Made by a program: the position numbers and the translations under genes
The notes under the pieces: model-generated
The model's input: the letters and a program-made list of their open reading frames with translations, nothing else
What the model was told of the DNA's origin: nothing
The model's database searches: none
In this document: piece after piece, positions 16,777-25,482 of the stretch
Layout: each line of letters opens with the position of its first letter
How positions within the stretch are numbered: position 1 is the first letter of the stretch
Source of the DNA: Peribacillus asahii
GTDB taxonomy: Bacteria; Bacillota; Bacilli; Bacillales; DSM-1321
Assembly: GCF_004006295.1 (NCBI RefSeq)
Contig: NZ_CP026095.1
Span: 3,086,001 to 3,150,000, forward strand
Direction: 5' to 3'
Length of the DNA stretch: 64,000 bases

Positions 16777-17706
16777 TCAAGCTTTCATTTTTCCCAGTTT
16801 AATAAAATTGCGGTCTCTTTCATTAAGCTTTTGGGAAACGAGCATATCGTCATATTGATAAATGCCTTCCCCTGATTTTGTTCCTAGCTTTCCTTGCTCA
16901 ACCAACTCTCGAATGATTTCAGGGGCTTCCACACTTTGATCTAAATCAGGAGCTACATTTTCAAACACTCGCTGCCACGTATCCAGTCCGCCAAAGTCTG
17001 CAATTTCAATCGGCCCTGTAAACGCCCAACGAAACCCTGGTCCAGCCGTTATTGCTGTATCAATATCCCGTGCACTGGCTACATCTTCTTTTAACAAATA
17101 AAATGCTTCGCGCATTAAGGCTGTCTGCAAACGATTAGCAATAAATCCAGGAATTTCTTTCTTTAGAAGAATTGGCGATTTCCCAATCCTGCGAATAAGA
17201 TCCAGTGTCGCATCAACAACCGTCTCTTTTGTTTGAGGATGCTTCACAATTTCAACTAACGGGACTAAATGGCCAGGATTAAAGAAATGCGTAATTATCA
17301 TCCGATCTGGAAAAGAAGCCTTTTCCATTAAACGTGAGATTGGAAACGTGGATGTATTGGAAGCCACGATGGCATCCGCATTCATTATTCGTTCCAATTT
17401 TTCATAAAGCTCCCACTTCCACTCAATGACTTCCGGAATAGCTTCAATGATAAAATCAGCTTCCTTAACAGCTTCTTCTAAATCTGTAGTATAGTAAATA
17501 TTCGCTAAATCAGATTGCTTTTGTTCCTCATCTAGTCCTACTTCTTCCACAGTCAGTGACAAATTTTCCGAAATCCGATTTTTTGATTTTTGTAACAACT
17601 CTTCATTTAAATCATTTATCGTGACAGAATAACCACTAGCTGCAAAAGATTGGGCAATGCTGCTCCCCATTACACCCGAACCAATAATGGCAATATTGTT
17701 AATCAT
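16777..17706 (-). CDS. 3-hydroxyacyl-CoA dehydrogenase family protein
   Basis: A 309-residue NAD-dependent dehydrogenase. The Rossmann motif GSGVMGSS lies at 9-16, NTSTFPIS and HFFNPGHLVPLVEIV (catalytic His) follow, and the C-terminal helical domain contains GFRWAFTGPIEIADFGGLD. The family includes 3-hydroxybutyryl-CoA dehydrogenase, L-gulonate dehydrogenase and L-carnitine dehydrogenase; the length is longer than Hbd (about 282) and near carnitine dehydrogenase, but the substrate is not assignable. ATG 17706 chosen for GGGAGGAAAG upstream; the longer frame to 17787 lacks one. A perfect palindrome lies about 130 bases upstream. Confidence 0.85.
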   Translation of the reverse strand: MINNIAIIGSGVMGSSIAQSFAASGYSVTINDLNEELLQKSKNRISENLSLTVEEVGLDEEQKQSDLANIYYTTDLEEAVKEADFIIEAIPEVIEWKWELYEKLERIMNADAIVASNTSTFPISRLMEKASFPDRMIITHFFNPGHLVPLVEIVKHPQTKETVVDATLDLIRRIGKSPILLKKEIPGFIANRLQTALMREAFYLLKEDVASARDIDTAITAGPGFRWAFTGPIEIADFGGLDTWQRVFENVAPDLDQSVEAPEIIRELVEQGKLGTKSGEGIYQYDDMLVSQKLNERDRNFIKLGKMKA

Positions 17707-17831
17707 TTTTTTACTTTCCTCCCTAGGTCTTTTCCTTCTAAGACGATTGCTTTGCATATTTCTATTTTTTTCATATGTAACCGCCAATACATTTTGAATG
17801 GCTTGTTTTTCAATTAAGGTTAAGGTTTCTT

Positions 17832-17860
17832 TTAATAGAACATTCTATAGGTTCTATTAA
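17832..17860 (-). promoter_or_regulatory. Perfect 29-bp operator-like palindrome upstream of the dehydrogenase
   Basis: TTAATAGAAC (17832-17841), 9-base spacer, GTTCTATTAA (17851-17860). The arm AATAGAAC resembles the AACAGAA arm of the BKACE operon operator, though the spacing differs. The rest of 17707-18026 has no ORF. Confidence 0.55.
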
Positions 17861-18026
17861 CATATATCCCCTAAAATTATAAATATATTAAATTTTACCA
17901 TATTAAGACGGTTCTGGCGCAAAAACTTCAGAGTAACTATAAGTAATCTTCCAAACTTGAACACACTGATACTAGTACTCTAAAAAGGGCGTAACCAGTA
18001 TGGAAAAAGGAAGTATATCCAAATGG

Positions 18027-18527
18027 TTATTTATGACTTTCTAGAAATTGCAAAACTTCCGCTGAATTGGATGTGACAACAAATGGTTGTCGCATAGCCT
18101 TCTTCGTACTGGCACTCCCATTACCTGAAATCACTAAGAATGTTGGATCTTGAGAAATATGAACTACTTCTTTCCTCTCGTTCCAATCTGCAAGAGTGTA
18201 TGCAAAGGTCGCTGATACTTTCCCTGTATCAAAAAATGTAATCACTTCGTTTTCAAAAGGCTGCACATTCGACTCTTGTTCGCCATCAAATTGATTAGAA
18301 TCCATCCATTCATTTGAAATAATGACAATCTCATAATCCTTTTGATGTATATTATAAGCTCTTTTCTCGATATACCTTGTTAATAGGAATGCTATGAACA
18401 GAATGACTAAAGCGCAAATAAACATATCGGTAGTATCTGAATACCTTCCATTAAACAACATTAGAATAAAGCCAAATAAACACATTAACCCTAGTACACC
18501 TATTAAATCCCTTATAATTCGAACCAT
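18027..18527 (-). CDS. Hypothetical membrane protein with two N-terminal helices
   Basis: Unrecognised 166-residue protein. Two helices (about residues 8-26 and 34-50) are followed by a basic turn and a soluble domain rich in beta-type sequence (EIVIISNEW, EVITFFDTGKVSATFAYT, TFLVISGNGSAS). AAAGGAGAG lies before the ATG, so it is a real gene. It stands alone between the dehydrogenase and the toxin-immunity array. It could be an accessory immunity or stress protein, but nothing shows this. Confidence 0.7.
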   Translation of the reverse strand: MVRIIRDLIGVLGLMCLFGFILMLFNGRYSDTTDMFICALVILFIAFLLTRYIEKRAYNIHQKDYEIVIISNEWMDSNQFDGEQESNVQPFENEVITFFDTGKVSATFAYTLADWNERKEVVHISQDPTFLVISGNGSASTKKAMRQPFVVTSNSAEVLQFLESHK

Positions 18528-18734
18528 TCTATTTCTCTCCTTTAGTTCAAAGGCTCTTTTGTACTGTTCAGTTTTGAATCACTCTACAAAGGCCGGTAAC
18601 TTATCTTCTTCTGTTTTGATTAATATCCTTATAAAAAATATCCCAACTTAAGGAATATATATTTTTAGATACAAGTTATCCAAAACATAAATATCTCATA
18701 AAAAAAACAAAGGTATGAGTTTTATTATCGTTCT

Positions 18735-18881
18735 TTAATCAGCTAGTAACTCCAAATAATATTTATCATTTTCTTCTATCTTTCTTAAAAATTCTTCAAG
18801 AGAAGTCGCAATTTGAATATCATAATAGTAAACTGGACTTCTATTATTTTCATTCAATTCTCCATGCTTGTAATTGTTTTC
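18735..18881 (-). pseudogene. Immunity-type fragment in frame after the Imm22-like stop
   Basis: Forty-eight codons directly after the TAA of the Imm22-like gene and in the same frame encode ENNYKHGELNENNRSPVYYY and then DIQIATSLEEFLRKIEEND. SPVYYYD followed by an acidic helix with SLEEFL is typical of the C-terminal end of SUKH/SMI1-type immunity proteins. Either it is the tail of a second immunity gene fused by deletion, or the Imm22-like gene was once longer and has acquired a nonsense codon. No start or ribosome site of its own. Confidence 0.55.
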
Positions 18882-19256
18882 TTACTCATAATTTGTAGAA
18901 GTAATAAAGTCAAAAGCATCAGTTGAGGTAATTTCATTGTTATACTCAAAGTTATATATCAGAATTACTGCATTATATGATTTTTTTAAGTCAATACTTT
19001 TCTTAATTTTTGGGATTATAATTTCTTCATACGAACACCCATCTAATAATGTGGAAATATCACTACTACTATTCTTATAGACCGCTTTTTCTATAGTATC
19101 CTCATCTGTTTCATCCATATCAATATTAAAATCGATGAAAAATTTGGAAGGTACAGACTCGCCATCCTCATCATACGTTAAATCTACATACTCTCCTATA
19201 GAGTCCTCTTCTTTAATATTACCTAACCAAATAGAAACCCATCCTTGTTTTTCCAC
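18882..19256 (-). CDS. Imm22-like immunity protein
   Basis: A 124-residue acidic cytoplasmic protein, MEKQGWVSIWLGNIKEED, with DEDGESVPSKFFIDFNID and a LLDGCSYEEIIIPK segment; this pattern is that of the Immunity protein 22 family from polymorphic toxin loci. It follows a toxin-tip remnant (19269-19457) by 12 bases, the usual toxin-immunity order. AGGAGG precedes the start. The acidic composition fits an inhibitor that masks a basic nuclease tip. The family name is from memory and not verified. Confidence 0.65.
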   Translation of the reverse strand: MEKQGWVSIWLGNIKEEDSIGEYVDLTYDEDGESVPSKFFIDFNIDMDETDEDTIEKAVYKNSSSDISTLLDGCSYEEIIIPKIKKSIDLKKSYNAVILIYNFEYNNEITSTDAFDFITSTNYE

Positions 19257-19268
19257 TATAGTATCCTC

Positions 19269-19457
19269 CTACTTTAATCTAAGACCCTCCGGTAAAGATG
19301 AAACCCCACCCTCTAGTCTATAATTAGCCCAATTATTAAGTCGTCTCACAAATATATTATAGTCACTAGAAGTATCTATTAATGCTAACAATTCATTATA
19401 TGCTTTAGTTGGGCCTAAACCTCCATGAACACCGTTTGAATTGACAAATTGTACACT
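19269..19457 (-). pseudogene. Orphan toxin C-terminal tip (62 codons)
   Basis: An open frame bounded upstream by TGA at 19458-19460 and without a start codon encodes VQFVNSNGVHGGLGPTKAYN, then RLNNWANYRLEGGVSSLPEG near its end. It lies just before the Imm22-like gene and has the position and length of a truncated toxin tip. The tip family is not recognised. In silent cassettes such tips can be recombined onto the full toxin. Confidence 0.55.
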
Positions 19458-19510
19458 TCACATATGCTTTATGTGTCATTCATAATTAGTAAAAACAATA
19501 TCAATCTCTC

Positions 19511-20023
19511 TTACTTATTCTTTTTATCCATCTTCATCTTTAGATATTCAGCAATTTCTGTTTGTCCAAATTCTCTAGCATATTCATATGCATCCATATC
19601 CTTAATACTCTCTCCAGTATATCTGATTGAAATATCTATACCTTTTTCAACTAGAAACTCCACTACTTCTTTATGACCACCATAAATCGCTCCAAATAAT
19701 GGATTCCTTTTTGCTAAACTCACATCTAATTCTGCGCCAGCCTCTATTAAATACTTTACTATCTCCAAATGCCCCGCTCCTGCTGCCAAATTTAATGCAG
19801 AAGCATCAAATGTACCACCTCTAGCATCAATATCTATACCTTCATCAATTAAATACTGAACTATTTCAAAACATCCTTTCTTTGCAGCTACATGTAACCA
19901 TGTACCAAATGCAGTCATTGTGTCCAAAATTTCTTTATCACTACCTATTAATTGTTTTACCTCTTTAATATCACCAAGTTTAATTGCATTCCTTATTGCT
20001 TTGTTTACACTCTTTTTATCCAA
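19511..20023 (-). CDS. Ankyrin-repeat immunity protein 1
   Basis: A 170-residue ankyrin protein with about four repeats; clear units are GTWLHVAAKKGCFEIVQYLI, ALNLAAGAGHLEIVKYLIEA and NPLFGAIYGGHKEVVEFLVE. It is a close paralogue of the ankyrin protein at 22651-23160 (shared FGTWLHVAA, NRNPLFxAIYGGH, EIAEYLK). It directly follows a toxin linker fragment, mirroring the toxin-ankyrin pair upstream, so it is probably the immunity protein for a lost or silent AHH-type toxin. Good AGGAGG before ATG. Confidence 0.82.
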   Translation of the reverse strand: MDKKSVNKAIRNAIKLGDIKEVKQLIGSDKEILDTMTAFGTWLHVAAKKGCFEIVQYLIDEGIDIDARGGTFDASALNLAAGAGHLEIVKYLIEAGAELDVSLAKRNPLFGAIYGGHKEVVEFLVEKGIDISIRYTGESIKDMDAYEYAREFGQTEIAEYLKMKMDKKNK

Positions 20024-20045
20024 ACCATATCCTCCTTAACTTCAA

Positions 20046-20414
20046 TTATCTTCTACTCGCTAATTCACCTAATTCTTCAAGAGCTTCCACAATATCATCA
20101 AGATAATCGCTTACAGTGTTACCCGTATCCTTACCACTAACCCCTGTCTCCACTTTTGCCATAGACAGTAACTGATCTCTCAACCCTATACTATTCACTG
20201 TATTATACGGCACATGATTTACACCCGCTAATGTCATTTGGTGGTGTGGGGCATATGGCAATAATCTAGAGAAAAGGGTTTCTTTTATCACGGTCTCGGT
20301 CTTATCTACACCTGTTTTGACAGTGGCTTTTGTTGACACCATTCCTGTCTTCGTTACAGAGCCAACGCCTTTTGTGCCCAATATGGAAGGCGCCACGAGT
20401 TTATAGGATTTCAT
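20046..20414 (-). pseudogene. LXG-toxin linker fragment (partial duplicate)
   Basis: The frame encodes GTKGVGSVTKTG...KATVKTGVDKTETVIKE, LPYAPHHQMTLAGVNHVP and GNTVSDYLDDIVEA, nearly the same as the region before the nuclease tip of the full toxin at 23181-25085. It then diverges to EALEELGELASRR and stops. No N-terminal LXG domain and no tip survive, so it is a remnant left by recombination between toxin cassettes. Confidence 0.8.
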
Positions 20415-20429
20415 TTGTTTGTTATCTAT

Positions 20430-20650
20430 GCCATGTCATAAGCCCTCTTCCCATATAAAATGTCATCTCGCCTATTTATCATGCTTTTCTCACAGACACT
20501 GTATTAAAACAATATGCCTTGATGGTACAACCATCATGAGTTATGAATTTCACGAAGCACTTTTTATGTCGTCCAAAGTATAAATTACTCACAAAAAAAC
20601 ACTTGTTGTCTATTTGACAATCAAGTGCTTTATAGTTAACTAAATGTAAT
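20430..20650. repeat. Duplicated spacer, copy 1
   Basis: Roughly 70 percent similar over 220 bases to 22340-22570. Shared landmarks include CCATGTCAT, AAAATGTCATCTC, GTATTAAAACAATA, TGATGGTAC, ATGAGYTATGAATTTCA and a terminator followed by GTGCTTTATAGTTA. It marks the edge of a duplicated toxin-immunity cassette. No ORF. Confidence 0.65.
20592..20631 (-). terminator. Terminator between toxin cassettes
   Basis: CACTTGTTGTC and GACAATCAAGTG form a hairpin with a T-run on the minus strand; it ends transcription from the 20.9 kb gene before the linker fragment. Confidence 0.65.
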
Positions 20651-20798
20651 TAATTACTAATACTTCTTTTTATTCTTCAGTTAAAAAATGTTGTACGTAC
20701 TAAAAAATCTGTTAAAACATCATATAAAGATTAAAAGCGTTATCTCTATTCTGTAAATAAACAGTGATTCATTCGGCACTAGGTAGCCCACAAAAAAT

Positions 20799-20836
20799 GA
20801 AAACCTTGAAAGGCGTATAGCCACTCAAGGTTTTTT
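20799..20836 (-). terminator. Terminator after the 96-codon immunity candidate
   Basis: AAAACCTTGA (20800-20809) pairs with TCAAGGTTTT (20825-20834), with A/T-runs either side. Confidence 0.65.
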
Positions 20837-20874
20837 ATAATCTCTAAATATAATTCATGCTGTCTATCTATAAA

Positions 20875-21156
20875 TCATCTCCACCTCCAGTTAATTTCTT
20901 TATCAGGATAAACTGCAGGTATGTATATACCCTTTTTCCTATTTTCATTATCAATAATATACCAATTGCTATCATCTAACCATTCTTCGTTATAATTAGT
21001 TTCTTCAAAATCATTTTCCTCATCAACAATCGCTGCAAAAAAATCGTTAAATTTTTCTATATTTTTCGAAGGGGTAATCCGAGCATTAATCCACATTCCT
21101 TCAACACTAATATTGCGTATATCTCCTAAAAACTCGTTTAAAAAGTATAGTTTCAA
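20875..21156 (-). CDS. Putative immunity protein, unknown family
   Basis: A roughly 93-residue acidic protein beginning LKLYFLNEFLGDIRNISVEG, with a Trp-rich C-terminus (INWRWR). Start set at TTG 21156 because AAGGAG lies eight bases before it; GTG 21165 overlaps that site. It starts only five bases after the stop of a toxin-tip remnant (21162-21251), the arrangement of a toxin-immunity pair. The family is not recognised. No membrane segment. Confidence 0.6.
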   Translation of the reverse strand: MKLYFLNEFLGDIRNISVEGMWINARITPSKNIEKFNDFFAAIVDEENDFEETNYNEEWLDDSNWYIIDNENRKKGIYIPAVYPDKEINWRWR

Positions 21157-21161
21157 AATTC

Positions 21162-21251
21162 TCACTCCTTAGGCGAAACCTTAATATATTGGCTAGGAAC
21201 TTCCCCTTTAATCAAATACTCATTATCCCTTTTAGTCCAGTTAAGTTTAAA
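21162..21251 (-). pseudogene. Orphan toxin C-terminal tip (29 codons)
   Basis: The frame reads FKLNWTKRDNEYLIKGEVPS and a further nine residues to TGA, bounded upstream by TAG at 21252-21254. WTKRDNEYL...GEVPSQYI has the look of the extreme C-terminus of a secreted toxin tip. It sits immediately before the 93-residue immunity candidate. Confidence 0.5.
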
Positions 21252-21375
21252 CTAAATCTTTGCTTTTATCTGTGTATTACTCTTTTATGACTGCGAGTAA
21301 TTGGCACCCCATCATAATACCCCCCAAAAAAACAACCCACCAAAAGGATTGAACTCCTCGGCAGGTTACCTCGTT

Positions 21376-21834
21376 TCACCAATCTTCTTCATCTTCTTCC
21401 CAGTTTTCCTTTTTTTCATTTAAATACTCCCAAAGGAATTCTAAAAAATTATTAGCTTCTTGGGAATCATAGCTACCGCTATCCATATCCCATGATATAA
21501 CTGGACATTCGCCGTTATTCATCTTATTTGTATCTAAACAATATGCAAAGGCATCTACATGAATGATTACTACAATTCCATCTTCTAATCCATAATACTT
21601 TTTATAATCATTAGTGGTTTCTACTACTGTTGCACTTACTAAACCATGACCTAGAATATTTATACCAAATATACCGCCTGATCCGTATTTTCTTAAAAAC
21701 CACTTGTAACTCTCAGGTAGCAATACATGAAGTTGCTCCTCAATGTCGTTAATTTTTTCTTCGCTTATACCACCAGTGAAATCATCATCCTCCTCATATT
21801 TCTTAATAAATTTCTCAACCGTCACAAAGCCCAT
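21376..21834 (-). CDS. SMI1/KNR4 (SUKH) family immunity protein
   Basis: A 152-residue SUKH-domain protein, common as the antidote to nuclease tips of polymorphic toxins. Family features are EEKINDIEEQLHVLLPESYK, WFLRKYGSGGIFG and a C-terminal SQEANNFLEFLWEYL. Strongly acidic C-terminus (ENWEEDEEDW). GAGGTGAT ribosome site before ATG. It follows a toxin-tip remnant (21844-21981) by nine bases, so it was acquired with that tip. Confidence 0.88.
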   Translation of the reverse strand: MGFVTVEKFIKKYEEDDDFTGGISEEKINDIEEQLHVLLPESYKWFLRKYGSGGIFGINILGHGLVSATVVETTNDYKKYYGLEDGIVVIIHVDAFAYCLDTNKMNNGECPVISWDMDSGSYDSQEANNFLEFLWEYLNEKKENWEEDEEDW

Positions 21835-21843
21835 TGTATCACC

Positions 21844-21981
21844 TCATTTATTTTCTATTTCAAATTGCTTTGCTCTCCATTTCCAATACCTTAATCGAAA
21901 ATTGTCGTATTGGGCTTTTAATACTGGATCATTCCTAAAACTTTCTCCATTTTCTTTTAGTCCATGTAGTATCTTAGCTTA
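21844..21981 (-). pseudogene. Orphan toxin C-terminal tip (about 45 codons)
   Basis: The frame encodes KILHGLKENGESFRNDPVLK, then a basic aromatic segment FRLRYWKWRAKQFE, then TGA. An in-frame TAA bounds it upstream and there is no start. It is the last part of a nuclease-like toxin tip whose immunity partner is the SUKH gene that follows. Confidence 0.55.
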
Positions 21982-22340
21982 GTCCGTTAGCCGAGACTAA
22001 ACCGTAGATCCCCATCTCGCTTTTTTGTAGAATAGATTGAAAGTTTTTTAACCATGATCAAATCCAAAATAAGTGTGTTGTTCCAGCCCTTTGTTTTTTC
22101 ACCTATGCGGCTTGAGCACCCTACCCTAACTTCACAGATGTAAAATTTAACACTTATTACACTAATTAAATAATCACATTTTTCAATTTGTTTATGCTAA
22201 ATTGCAAAAAAACACTTGTCACCTGTAATAGACAAGTGCTTTAAGTTCATATATTTTCTATGTTTCTTTAAATTTATAAGTTTTATTGCATTATAGTAGC
22301 AATATGACCTCTTTTATATGTCTTGACTAGTTTTATGTCC
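21982..22340. other. Gene-free stretch inside the toxin locus
   Basis: No open frame of note. It holds one terminator-like hairpin (22213-22238, CACTTGTC/GACAAGTG). Probably decayed toxin DNA. Confidence 0.4.
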
Positions 22341-22570
22341 ATTCCATGTCATTATAGTTATCGCTCAATAAAATGTCATCTCACCTAATTATTGTACTCT
22401 ACATACTAACTATGTATTAAAACAATACTCCATGATGGTACCACCTTCATGAGCTATGAATTTCAGTAAAGCATCATTCATGTTATCCAAAGCTATAAAT
22501 ATCTCATAAAAAACAAAAAACACCTGTTACCTAATAGGCAATCAGGTGCTTTATAGTTAGCTAGATAAAA
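22340..22570. repeat. Duplicated spacer, copy 2, with terminator
   Basis: Partner of 20430-20650. It contains a CACCTG/CAGGTG hairpin at 22521-22548 that ends the transcript of the ankyrin gene. A shorter related piece (TTATCCAAA...ATAAATATCTCATAAAAA) is also found at 18675-18705. Confidence 0.65.
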
Positions 22571-22650
22571 TATTTCATTACTATTTCTAGCTTTAAACCA
22601 ACGAGCCTGTTTAATTTCGTAATTTTTCGACTTATTCCCTGTAACACTTT

Positions 22651-23160
22651 TTATTCTTTTTCATCCATCTTCTGTTTTAAATATTCAGCAATTTCTATTT
22701 GCCCTCTTTCAACAGCAAATTCATAAGCTCCCATATCTTTCATTGTATCCCCTGTATACTTAACCGTAATATCAATCCCATTCTGAACAAGATACTTTAC
22801 AATATCAAGGTGCCCACCATAAATCGCCGAGAATAGTGGATTTCTATTTGGGTCACTAACATCTAATATTGCACCATTATCAAATAAGTACTCTACAATA
22901 CTAAACTCACCCTCACTAGCTGCATGTGCAATAGGCGCTGACTTTGGTACACCTTCATTTATGTTAATATCCATACCAGATTCAACTAGAAATTTTATCA
23001 TATCAAGTTTACCACCTCTAGCTGCAACATGTAGCCATGTTCCAAATGGTGTTACAAAATCAAGCAAACTATTATCAGTAATAATTATCTCTTTCGCTTG
23101 TTCTATATCACCATTCTTAATTAAATCATAGATTTTTATTGCCTTTTCCTTATTATCCAT
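22651..23160 (-). CDS. Ankyrin-repeat immunity protein 2
   Basis: A 169-residue ankyrin protein with about four repeats (GTWLHVAARGGKLDMIKFLV, APIAHAASEGEFSIVEYLFD, NPLFSAIYGGHLDIVKYLVQ). It starts 20 bases after the toxin stop, in the immunity position, and is the cognate antidote candidate for the AHH nuclease tip. Close relative of the ankyrin gene at 19511-20023. AGGAGG precedes ATG. Confidence 0.82.
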   Translation of the reverse strand: MDNKEKAIKIYDLIKNGDIEQAKEIIITDNSLLDFVTPFGTWLHVAARGGKLDMIKFLVESGMDININEGVPKSAPIAHAASEGEFSIVEYLFDNGAILDVSDPNRNPLFSAIYGGHLDIVKYLVQNGIDITVKYTGDTMKDMGAYEFAVERGQIEIAEYLKQKMDEKE

Positions 23161-23180
23161 AGAATCCTCCTAAAATATCT

Positions 23181-25085
23181 TCATTTCATCGATGCTGCTT
23201 CTTCTCCTAGTAGCTTAAGCATTTCAACAATTTTTTCTCGAGTTCCACCAAAACTATCTACTTCTTTCAACTTATCAACAATATGTTGAAGACGTTCTAT
23301 ACTGTGTTGGCCTGCAATTCTATTTGGTGCCCAAACAAGATTTTCTTCACCAATTATCGGTTCTATTCCATATTTTTTTAATATTGCTTGTCCTTCTCGA
23401 ACAAGTTCTTGTTGCTTTTGGCCAAGACCTTTTTTAAATAGAATATGATGTGCATGTGGATCTATCATAGCAGTAGGTGGGGCACCTATTAGTCCTCTAA
23501 GATACTTACCAAAATCTATTTTAATTAACACTTCATCATATTCTTTAGTAATGCCTAATTCGGACATTTTTTTACTAATTTCAGAAAGCTCATCTACACT
23601 GAATGTATTATTTTGAATAGCATTTTTAAGCTTGTTCATCTTAGTGACATTGACACTACCAGCCTCGACTATATCATCAAGATAATCGCTTACAGTGTTA
23701 CCCGTACCCTTTGTCTCCACTTTTGCCATAGAGAGTAACTGATCTCTCAACCCTACACTATTCACCGTATTATACGGCACATGATTTACACCCGCTAATG
23801 CCATTTGGTGGTGTGGGGCATACGGTAATAATCTAGAGAAAGGGGTTTCTTTTATCACGGTCTTGGTCTTATCTACACCTGTTTTGACAGTGGCTTTTGT
23901 TGATGCAATTCCTGTCTTCGTTACCGAGCCCACTCCCTTTGTACCTATCAGGGAAGTCGCCACGGTTCCTACTGCATATGTCACCCAATATGCTCGGGAA
24001 TAGGCATCACCATTCACCATATCTCGTTCATACGAGTCGGATATCGCTTTGGATAAATAGTTGTACGTCTCCTTTGGATGAGTTACCGCGTGAACTACAC
24101 TTTCTATTGTTTCTTTTGGATGAGTGACAAAATCATATATCCCTGTCACCAAATCTTTTCCCACTTCATAGAGGCCTTTTCCGATTCCTTTTACTACTTC
24201 TCCGTTTTGCTTGGCGGTTTCTAATTCGATAACGATTTGTTGCTGGGTAGGGTCAAGGTTTTCCAACCCTATTTCGTTGGCAATTTTCAAGTATTCCTCT
24301 GGGGTGGATACGTTGCCAAGCTGCTTTTGCAGTTCTTCGATTCTCTTTTTCTCGATTTCTTCTAATTCTTCTCTTGAACAGCTATTGGTTTCTACTTTCT
24401 CTTCGATATTTTCTTGGATCTCTTCCTTCTTAATCAGCTTATCGATTTTATACTGACCTAAGGTGCCGCTTTTGTAATTCGCTACTTGTAGTTCGCCGCT
24501 TCGAAAAAGAGATTCGATGCTTTTTATGTATTGCTGCATGTTCAAAACGTTATCATATAATTGCTCTAGTGCTATACATTGATTGTAATCAAATTGATTC
24601 AATTCATCTACTGTATCATGTATATGTTTTTTTGCGATATTGACCTCTTAAAGAAATTCGGAGTCATTTAAGTGCGGTACTGAAACAATGTCTTGTACAG
24701 AAAAAATGATGCTATTGGCTTCGTCTGTAAGCGTAGCCGTTTGGTCGGCCACATGTTGTAATCTATGTTGAAGCTCTCCTGTTAAAAATGGTTCTACAAT
24801 TACCCCGTTAATCGCTGGTTCTACATTGAATAATTCAGCCTTCATAATCTGAAGCCTGCTCTGATAGTCTTCTAAAAAGCTCTGATAATAAGAGATAAAT
24901 GGCACATGTACTTCTTCATAAAATCCCCGTATCGCTTCGCCTCCTTTCCCTTTAAAGGAATCTTCTAGTTCAATAAATCCTTGAATCGCCGCTTCAACCT
25001 CAGACATTTCATTTTGTTGCCTTTTCAATGATTCGAGCGTTTGATCCAACCCAATCTGTAAGTCAGCAACATCTAATACCTTCAT
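23181..25085 (-). pseudogene. LXG polymorphic toxin with AHH nuclease tip, split by one in-frame TAA
   Basis: One continuous frame of 634 codons. Residues 1-145 form the LXG domain (MKVLDVADLQIGLDQTLESL at the start) that targets type VII secretion. TAA at 24648-24650 follows SVPHLNDSEFL; after it the frame resumes with EVNIAKKHIHDTVDELNQFD, just as an intact LXG domain would. Then come helical and linker regions (ETIESVVHAVTHPKETYNYL) and a tip with the AHH nuclease motif DPHAHHILFKKGLGQKQQEL and WAPNRIAGQHS. No ribosome site supports restart after the TAA. Either a nonsense mutation, a sequencing error or read-through. YwqJ-type toxins are the nearest known relatives. Confidence 0.82.
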
Positions 25086-25124
25086 TATATCTACCTCACT
25101 TAAAGTAAGATTCCTGATTATTTC

Positions 25125-25403
25125 TTATCTCATTATCTTATGAGATGAAAGCTGCTTGTCTGAATCCGCCATAAACTGAACAGATTGACGAGTTGCTTCT
25201 CCGTTTTGCCGTAATAAGCCTTTATAGGATTCTACCACTTGTTCTAAAGCCTGATTTAGGTCGTTCCATTTCAGGACTGCTGTTAGAACGTTATTGCCAC
25301 CGATTGAGGAAGAAAAAGAAGTATGAAGAGCATTTGTAGAGGACTCCAGCTTAGAAATTGCTTGTGCTATCTCATCTTGCTTGATTTTAATTTCATTACT
25401 CAT
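25125..25403 (-). CDS. YwqI-like LXG-partner protein (DUF5344)
   Basis: A 92-residue helical protein, MSNEIKIKQDEIAQAISKLE, in the position and size of B. subtilis YwqI. Such small alpha-helical partners bind the LXG helix bundle and help deliver the toxin to the type VII machinery. The ATG at 25403 is used because GGGGAGAGG lies upstream; the frame also opens three codons earlier at a GTG. Second gene of the ywqH-ywqI-toxin operon. No WXG motif. Confidence 0.8.
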   Translation of the reverse strand: MSNEIKIKQDEIAQAISKLESSTNALHTSFSSSIGGNNVLTAVLKWNDLNQALEQVVESYKGLLRQNGEATRQSVQFMADSDKQLSSHKIMR

Positions 25404-25482
25404 AAAAGACACCTCTCCCCATTACTTGAAGGTTTCTAGAAAAACTTATTGTACATATACGAAGTCAAAAAAGACTATTACT

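Noticed and set aside
24602..24650. Independent start of the toxin tip gene near 24602
   Set aside because: The proposed start is a TTG without ribosome site, and the bases between it and the upstream stop continue the LXG domain in the same frame.
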